DNA from: Propionibacterium sp.
GTDB taxonomy: Bacteria; Actinomycetota; Actinomycetes; Propionibacteriales; Propionibacteriaceae
Assembly (NCBI GenBank): GCA_012517405.1
Contig: JAAYVB010000017.1
Location: 1 to 64,000, forward strand
Reading direction: 5' to 3'
DNA length: 64,000 nt
Positions 59,889 to 64,000 of the stretch are shown piece by piece. Position numbers and translations under genes: made by a program. The notes beneath the pieces are model-generated. The model worked only from the letters and a program-made list of their open reading frames with translations. It was not told the DNA's origin and ran no database searches. Each line of letters opens with the position of its first letter. Position 1 is the first letter of the stretch.

Positions 59889-60685
59889 GCACCGTGCTCG
59901 ACCAGATCATCGCCGGCGTCCGCGACGACCTGGCGGACCGTCAGTCGCAGACCCCGCTCGATCAGGTGATCGCGCAGATCGAGACCGCACCTGCAGTCCG
60001 CGATCCGATGCCGGCATTTCGTGCACCGCAACTGTCGATCATCTGCGAGGTCAAACGATCCAGCCCGTCCAAGGGGGCACTCGCCGAGATCTCCGACCCG
60101 GCAGAACTCGCGCTCGCCTATGCCGGGGGTGGTGCGGCGGCGATCTCGGTCCTGACCGAGCAGCGTCGCTTCGGCGGCTCGCTGGCCGATCTGGATCTGG
60201 TGCGCTGGCGGGTCGATCAGCCGATCCTGCGCAAGGACTTCACCGTCGAGCCGTACCAGATCTACGAAGCGCGTGCCCACGGCGCAGATCTCATTCTGCT
60301 GATCGTGGCAGCCCTCGATGACAAGCAGCTCAGCCGGCTCCATCAGCTGACGACCGAACTCGGCATGACCGCCCTGGTCGAGGTGCACACTCCTGAAGAA
60401 GCGCGGCGGGCGGTGGCTTTGGGTGCTGAGCTGATCGGCGTCAACAACCGGAACCTCAAGACCCTCGATGTGGATCTGTCGATGTTCGAGCGCATCGCCG
60501 GGGCCATCCCCGACGGCGTGGTCAAGGTCGCCGAATCAGGAATCAAGTCCCCCGCGCATGCAGCGCGCGTCAGCGCTGCCGGCGCCCACGCCATTCTGGT
60601 CGGCGAAGCGCTGGTCACCGACGCCAACCCCGGGGCGGCGATCGCTGCGATGATCGCCGCCGGTTCCATCAACTCTCAGGAATAA
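59885..60685 (+). CDS. trpC: Indole-3-glycerol phosphate synthase
   Basis: TrpC closes the indole ring. The 266-residue TIM barrel has [10 protein letters not shown] (catalytic Lys and phosphate contacts), [52 protein letters not shown] and VAESGIKSP, all standard for this enzyme. The gene lacks the trpF fusion seen in enterobacteria. Confidence 0.96.
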   Translation: MSTVLDQIIAGVRDDLADRQSQTPLDQVIAQIETAPAVRDPMPAFRAPQLSIICEVKRSSPSKGALAEISDPAELALAYAGGGAAAISVLTEQRRFGGSLADLDLVRWRVDQPILRKDFTVEPYQIYEARAHGADLILLIVAALDDKQLSRLHQLTTELGMTALVEVHTPEEARRAVALGAELIGVNNRNLKTLDVDLSMFERIAGAIPDGVVKVAESGIKSPAHAARVSAAGAHAILVGEALVTDANPGAAIAAMIAAGSINSQE

Positions 60686-60687
60686 CG

Positions 60688-61932
60688 ATGAAGCTCTCTG
60701 ATTTCCCCGACATGCGCGGTCACTTCGATGCCTTCGGGGGCAGGTTCGTCCCCGAGGCGCTGATCCCAGCGCTGCAAGAGTTGGACGCCGAGTTCGAGCA
60801 GGCCCAACAAGATCCGGCGTTCGGCGAGGAGTTGCGCGACCTGCAGGTCAACTACGCCGGACGCCCGAGCCCGCTCACCGAGGCCAAGCGTTTCAGCGAG
60901 TACTGCGGCGGCGCCCAGATGCTGCTCAAGCGCGAGGATCTCAACCACACCGGTTCGCACAAGATCAACAATGTCCTGGGTCAGGGACTGCTGACCCGCC
61001 GAATGGGCAAGACCCGGGTGATCGCCGAGACCGGTGCCGGTCAGCATGGCGTGGCGACCGCCACCGTCGCAGCGCTGTTCGGTATGGAGTGCCGCATCTA
61101 CATGGGCGAGGTGGACACCCAGCGTCAGGCGCTCAACGTGGCCCGCATGCAGCTGCTCGGCGCCGAGGTGGTTTCGGTGGCCGCCGGAAGCCGCACCCTC
61201 AAGGATGCGATGAACGAGGCCATGCGGGATTGGGTGACCAATGTCGACAACACCCACTACCTGATCGGATCGGCCTCGGGCCCGCATCCGTTCCCCAAGA
61301 TCGTCCGCGAGTTCCAGCGGATCATCTCCACCGAGACCCGCGCCACGATGTTGGAGCGCTACGGCCGGCTGCCCGATGCGGTTTGCGCCTGCGTCGGTGG
61401 CGGATCGAATGCCATCGGTATGTTCGCCGATTTCATCGACGACCCCGAGGTCGGGCTGTACGGCTTCGAAGCCGGCGGTGAGGGAGTCGAGACCGGACAT
61501 CATGCCGCATCCATCACCGGCGGCTCGGTCGGCGTGCTGCACGGCACCCGCACCTTCGTGCTCCAGGACGACGATGGCCAGACCATCGAATCGCACTCCA
61601 TTTCGGCAGGACTCGACTATCCGGGCGTCGGCCCACAGCATGCACAGCTGGCCAAGTCCGGGCGTGCCCACTACGAGCCGGTCACCGATGCCGAAGCGAT
61701 GGACGCGTTCCAGCTGCTCTGCCGCACCGAGGGCATCATGCCGGCCATCGAATCCGCACACGCGGTCGCCGGGGCCCGCAGGCTCGCATTGCGGCTGACC
61801 GAGCAGGATCCGCAGACCAGACCGGTGATCGTGGTCAACATCTCCGGTCGCGGCGACAAGGACGTGGACACCGCGATGAAGTATTTCGGCATCCGCGGTG
61901 AGGCCGATCATTCGACGGGAGCCCTGAAGTGA
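60688..61932 (+). CDS. trpB: Tryptophan synthase beta chain
   Basis: TrpB joins indole and serine. The 414-residue PLP enzyme has the [15 protein letters not shown] motif with the PLP lysine, [20 protein letters not shown] and the phosphate-binding [10 protein letters not shown]. Three bases separate it from trpC. It overlaps trpA by four bases (GTGA), matching the stable alpha-beta complex of the products. Confidence 0.97.
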   Translation: MKLSDFPDMRGHFDAFGGRFVPEALIPALQELDAEFEQAQQDPAFGEELRDLQVNYAGRPSPLTEAKRFSEYCGGAQMLLKREDLNHTGSHKINNVLGQGLLTRRMGKTRVIAETGAGQHGVATATVAALFGMECRIYMGEVDTQRQALNVARMQLLGAEVVSVAAGSRTLKDAMNEAMRDWVTNVDNTHYLIGSASGPHPFPKIVREFQRIISTETRATMLERYGRLPDAVCACVGGGSNAIGMFADFIDDPEVGLYGFEAGGEGVETGHHAASITGGSVGVLHGTRTFVLQDDDGQTIESHSISAGLDYPGVGPQHAQLAKSGRAHYEPVTDAEAMDAFQLLCRTEGIMPAIESAHAVAGARRLALRLTEQDPQTRPVIVVNISGRGDKDVDTAMKYFGIRGEADHSTGALK

Positions 61933-62786
61933 ACACAGCTGGTACGAACGTCCTCGATGCCCGGCTCGGCATCTCGGGTCAGGTACTGAAGGCCGCCAAG
62001 GACGAAGGGCGCTCCGCTTTGGTCGGCTACCTGCCGGTCGGCTACCCGACCGTGCCCGGTTCGCTTGCGGCCATGCGCGCCCTGGTGGAAGGCACCGACG
62101 GCGTGGGCGTCGACCTGGTCGAGATCGGCATGCCCTATTCGGACCCGATGATGGACGGGCTGGTCATCCAGCACGCCACCACCAAGGCTCTCGAACGCGG
62201 AGTGCACACCCACGATCTGTTCACCGCGGTGGAGACCGTCGCCGCAGCCGGCGCCACCCCGATGGTGATGATCTACTGGAATCTGGTCTACCGCTATGGG
62301 GTGGAGGCCTTCGCACGCGATCTGGCCGCCGCCGGAGGTGCGGGACTGATCACCCCCGATCTGACTCCCGACGAGGCCGGGGAGTGGGTGGCGGCTTCGG
62401 ACGCCCACGGGCTGGACCGGATCTTCCTCATCGCGCCGAGTTCGTCGGATGAGCGCATCACCACGACGATGGGCGCCTGCCGCGGCTGGGTCTACGCGAC
62501 GTCGGTGATGGGAGTCACCGGAGCACGTGCTCAGACCTCGTCGGCCGCCCCGGTCATCGTCGAGCGTGCCCGGGCCGCCGATCCCAGCCTTCCGGTGGGC
62601 GTTGGCCTCGGAGTGTCGAACAGCGACCAAGCGGCCGAAGTCGGCGCCTACGCCGACGCGGTCATCGTCGGCTCGGCGCTGGTCAGCTGCCTCATCTCCG
62701 CCGAAGAGGCGGGCAACGACGACCTTCGTCCGCTGCGCGAGAAGGTTGCCGATCTGGCGGCCGGAGTGCGTCGGACCGGCCGATGA
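61929..62786 (+). CDS. trpA: Tryptophan synthase alpha chain
   Basis: TrpA splits indole-3-glycerol phosphate into indole and glyceraldehyde-3-phosphate. The 285-residue barrel has [27 protein letters not shown] with catalytic Glu and Asp, [26 protein letters not shown], and GVGLGVSN. Starts with a GTG overlapping trpB and overlaps lgt by ATGA. Confidence 0.96.
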   Translation: MNTAGTNVLDARLGISGQVLKAAKDEGRSALVGYLPVGYPTVPGSLAAMRALVEGTDGVGVDLVEIGMPYSDPMMDGLVIQHATTKALERGVHTHDLFTAVETVAAAGATPMVMIYWNLVYRYGVEAFARDLAAAGGAGLITPDLTPDEAGEWVAASDAHGLDRIFLIAPSSSDERITTTMGACRGWVYATSVMGVTGARAQTSSAAPVIVERARAADPSLPVGVGLGVSNSDQAAEVGAYADAVIVGSALVSCLISAEEAGNDDLRPLREKVADLAAGVRRTGR

Positions 62787-63661
62787 TTTCGCTGGAGATT
62801 CCAGCACCGCCGATCAGCGGATTCTCGCTGGGCGGTCTGGTGATTCACTTCTACGCGATCTGCGTGCTGGCCGGGATCGTGGTGGCCGCTTGGCTGAGCC
62901 GCAAACGCTTCGCCGCACGCGGGGGCGACACCGATCGCTTCGATTCGGCGGTCTTCATCATCGTGATCGCCGGCATCATCGGCGCCCGGCTGTATCACGT
63001 GATCACTGACTATCAGCTCTATTTCGGTCCCGGACGCAATCCCTGGCAGGCCCTGAACATCCGCAACGGTGGGCTGGGGATCTGGGGTGGAGTGATGGTC
63101 GGCGCGCTGGCCGCCTGGCTGGTCTGCCGCCGCTACCGGCTCGACTTCCCGGCCTTCGCCGACACACTGGCTCCGGGGTTGCTGTTCGCGCAGGCGATCG
63201 GCAGGCTCGGCAACTGGTTCAACCAGGAGCTGTTCGGGCGTCCCACCGATCTGCCGTGGGGGCTCTACGTCGATCCGCAGTACCGGCCGGTCGGCTACGA
63301 GTCCTACGACACCTTTCAACCCACCTTCGCCTACGAGATGGTCTGGAACACCATCGGCGGTTTCGTCCTGCTGTGGGCCGAGAGTCGTTTCAAGCTCGGC
63401 CGGGGTAAACTTTTTAGTTGCTATGTCCTGTGGTACACGTTCGGGCGCTTCTTCATCGAGGCCGTCCGCATCGACCCGGTGAATCATGTCGGCGGCTGGC
63501 GGGTCAACAGCTACGTCTCGGTGATCTGCTTTGTCGGTGCGCTGGTCTTGTTGATCTGGCAGTTGCGCAAACGGCCCGGTGTCATGTTGTGGCCCTTCGG
63601 TTTCCCCGCCGCGGGCGCAGGATTGGCACCGGCTCGACCACGCGCTGAAAAGAGTCTGTAA
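62783..63661 (+). CDS. lgt: Prolipoprotein diacylglyceryl transferase
   Basis: Lgt moves diacylglycerol from phosphatidylglycerol onto the lipobox cysteine of lipoproteins such as the cyclophilin encoded at 28204. The 292-residue membrane enzyme has about seven spans, the IIGARLYHVITDY segment with the catalytic Arg/His, the NGGLGIWGG loop, and the signature FAQAIGRLGNWFNQELFG. Its place after trpA is common in Actinobacteria and has no known metabolic reason. Confidence 0.95.
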   Translation: MISLEIPAPPISGFSLGGLVIHFYAICVLAGIVVAAWLSRKRFAARGGDTDRFDSAVFIIVIAGIIGARLYHVITDYQLYFGPGRNPWQALNIRNGGLGIWGGVMVGALAAWLVCRRYRLDFPAFADTLAPGLLFAQAIGRLGNWFNQELFGRPTDLPWGLYVDPQYRPVGYESYDTFQPTFAYEMVWNTIGGFVLLWAESRFKLGRGKLFSCYVLWYTFGRFFIEAVRIDPVNHVGGWRVNSYVSVICFVGALVLLIWQLRKRPGVMLWPFGFPAAGAGLAPARPRAEKSL

Positions 63662-63687
63662 CACATTGAAAACAACCTGTAACACAT
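63656..63687 (+). promoter_or_regulatory. Direct repeat resembling a GlnR-type site upstream of gltB
   Basis: CTGTAACACAT occurs at 63656-63666 and again at 63677-63687, 21 bases apart (two helical turns). GTAAC at 63658-63662 followed after six bases by AAAAC (63669-63673) matches the GTnAC-n6-GaAAC half of actinobacterial GlnR boxes. The second copy has a weaker partner (GGGTT). Confidence 0.4.
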
Positions 63688-63746
63688 CCGGGTTACTCTT
63701 CAGGACTGGACCGTGTCTACCGGGCGGCGCCCAGACAGGAGTGCAG

Positions 63747-64000
63747 ATGACTTCGACAAGTTCGGTACCCAGCAGGCAGGGGCTCTACGATCCCAGCTAC
63801 GAGCACGACGCGTGCGGCGTAGCCTTCGTTGCCAAGCTCGACGGCAAGCCCACCCATGAGCTGGTTCTGGACGGCCTGACGGCTCTGGCCAATCTCGACC
63901 ACCGCGGCGCGACCGGCGCCGACGCGGCGGCCGGTGACGGCGCGGGTATTCTCGTCCAGATTCCGGACGCTTTCCTGCGCGAACGAGTCGATTTCATGCT
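63747..64000 (+). CDS. gltB: Glutamate synthase large subunit, N-terminal part (cut by window edge)
   Basis: The first 84 codons of GltB, which makes two glutamates from glutamine and 2-oxoglutarate. After a 22-residue propeptide comes the class II amidotransferase nucleophile C23 in EHDACGVAFVAKL, then LANLDHRGATGADAAAGDGAGILVQIPDAFLRE, an N-terminal nucleophile hydrolase signature. AGGAG lies five bases before the ATG. The rest of the gene, and presumably gltD, lie outside the window. A GlnR-like direct repeat upstream suggests nitrogen control. Confidence 0.95.
   Translation, partial: MTSTSSVPSRQGLYDPSYEHDACGVAFVAKLDGKPTHELVLDGLTALANLDHRGATGADAAAGDGAGILVQIPDAFLRERVDFM

Overview
The window is a gene-dense, GC-rich actinobacterial chromosome segment, most likely from a propionic-acid bacterium (Propionibacteriaceae). 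Supporting this are a methylmalonyl-CoA epimerase that closely resembles the Propionibacterium shermanii enzyme, a PduO-type cobalamin adenosyltransferase, a WhiB1-like regulator, fused Kgd (2-oxoglutarate decarboxylase/dehydrogenase), NucS mismatch endonuclease, and the GlgE maltosyltransferase route. Nearly everything is recognisable chromosomal core. I see no CRISPR array, prophage, insertion sequence or secretion cluster. The only mobile-type sequence is the tail of a 13E12/HNH-repeat gene at the left edge.

Layout. 1-8.5 kb: HNH gene tail, whiB1, kgd, two tandem GT87-type membrane glycosyltransferases, an AI-2E/PerM-type permease and tRNA-Arg(CCG), all but the first on the minus strand. 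8.7-12 kb: lysA-hom-thrH, where ThrH stands where ThrB or ThrC would be expected. 12-26.5 kb: a long plus-strand block rho, rpmE, prfA, prmC, tsaC/sua5, tagO/wecA-like, then the complete F1Fo ATP synthase set (atpI, atpZ, atpB, E, F, H, A, G, D, C) and a DUF2550 protein. 26.5-32.9 kb: a lipoate ligase with an N-terminal accessory domain, PduO, a cyclophilin lipoprotein, a small zinc protein plus alpha/beta hydrolase, nucS, a long coiled-coil DivIVA-like protein and methylmalonyl-CoA epimerase. 32.9-45.1 kb: alpha-glucan metabolism (pgm, glgE-glgB, glgP, glgX) with a thioredoxin/TPR protein and a NUDIX protein. 45.2-48.5 kb: iscS-like desulfurase, mnmA and a short MetE-like protein. 48.5-57.9 kb: small membrane protein, VTT-type membrane protein, ACT-domain protein, sugar MFS transporter, gatCAB, an AlkZ-like winged-helix protein, and a PadR regulator with its overlapping membrane partner. 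57.9-64 kb: hisI-trpE-trpC-trpB-trpA-lgt as one overlapping operon, then the start of gltB.

How it fits together. Mce and PduO (which makes adenosylcobalamin for methylmalonyl-CoA mutase) serve the methylmalonyl-CoA/propionate route. Pgm, GlgE, GlgB, GlgP and GlgX build and degrade storage alpha-glucan. IscS and MnmA together thiolate tRNA wobble uridine. GatCAB makes Gln-tRNA and/or Asn-tRNA. The RF1-PrmC pair terminates translation.

Two window-wide features stand out. Many operon-leading genes have no Shine-Dalgarno sequence but carry a -10-like hexamer 6-8 bases before the start codon, which implies leaderless mRNAs. Most convergent gene pairs overlap or nearly abut at their 3' ends. The most unusual single structure is a 58-base nested palindrome between nucS and a divergent small zinc-protein gene. 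I did not find a clearly new multi-gene system; the nucS neighbourhood is the best candidate for closer study.
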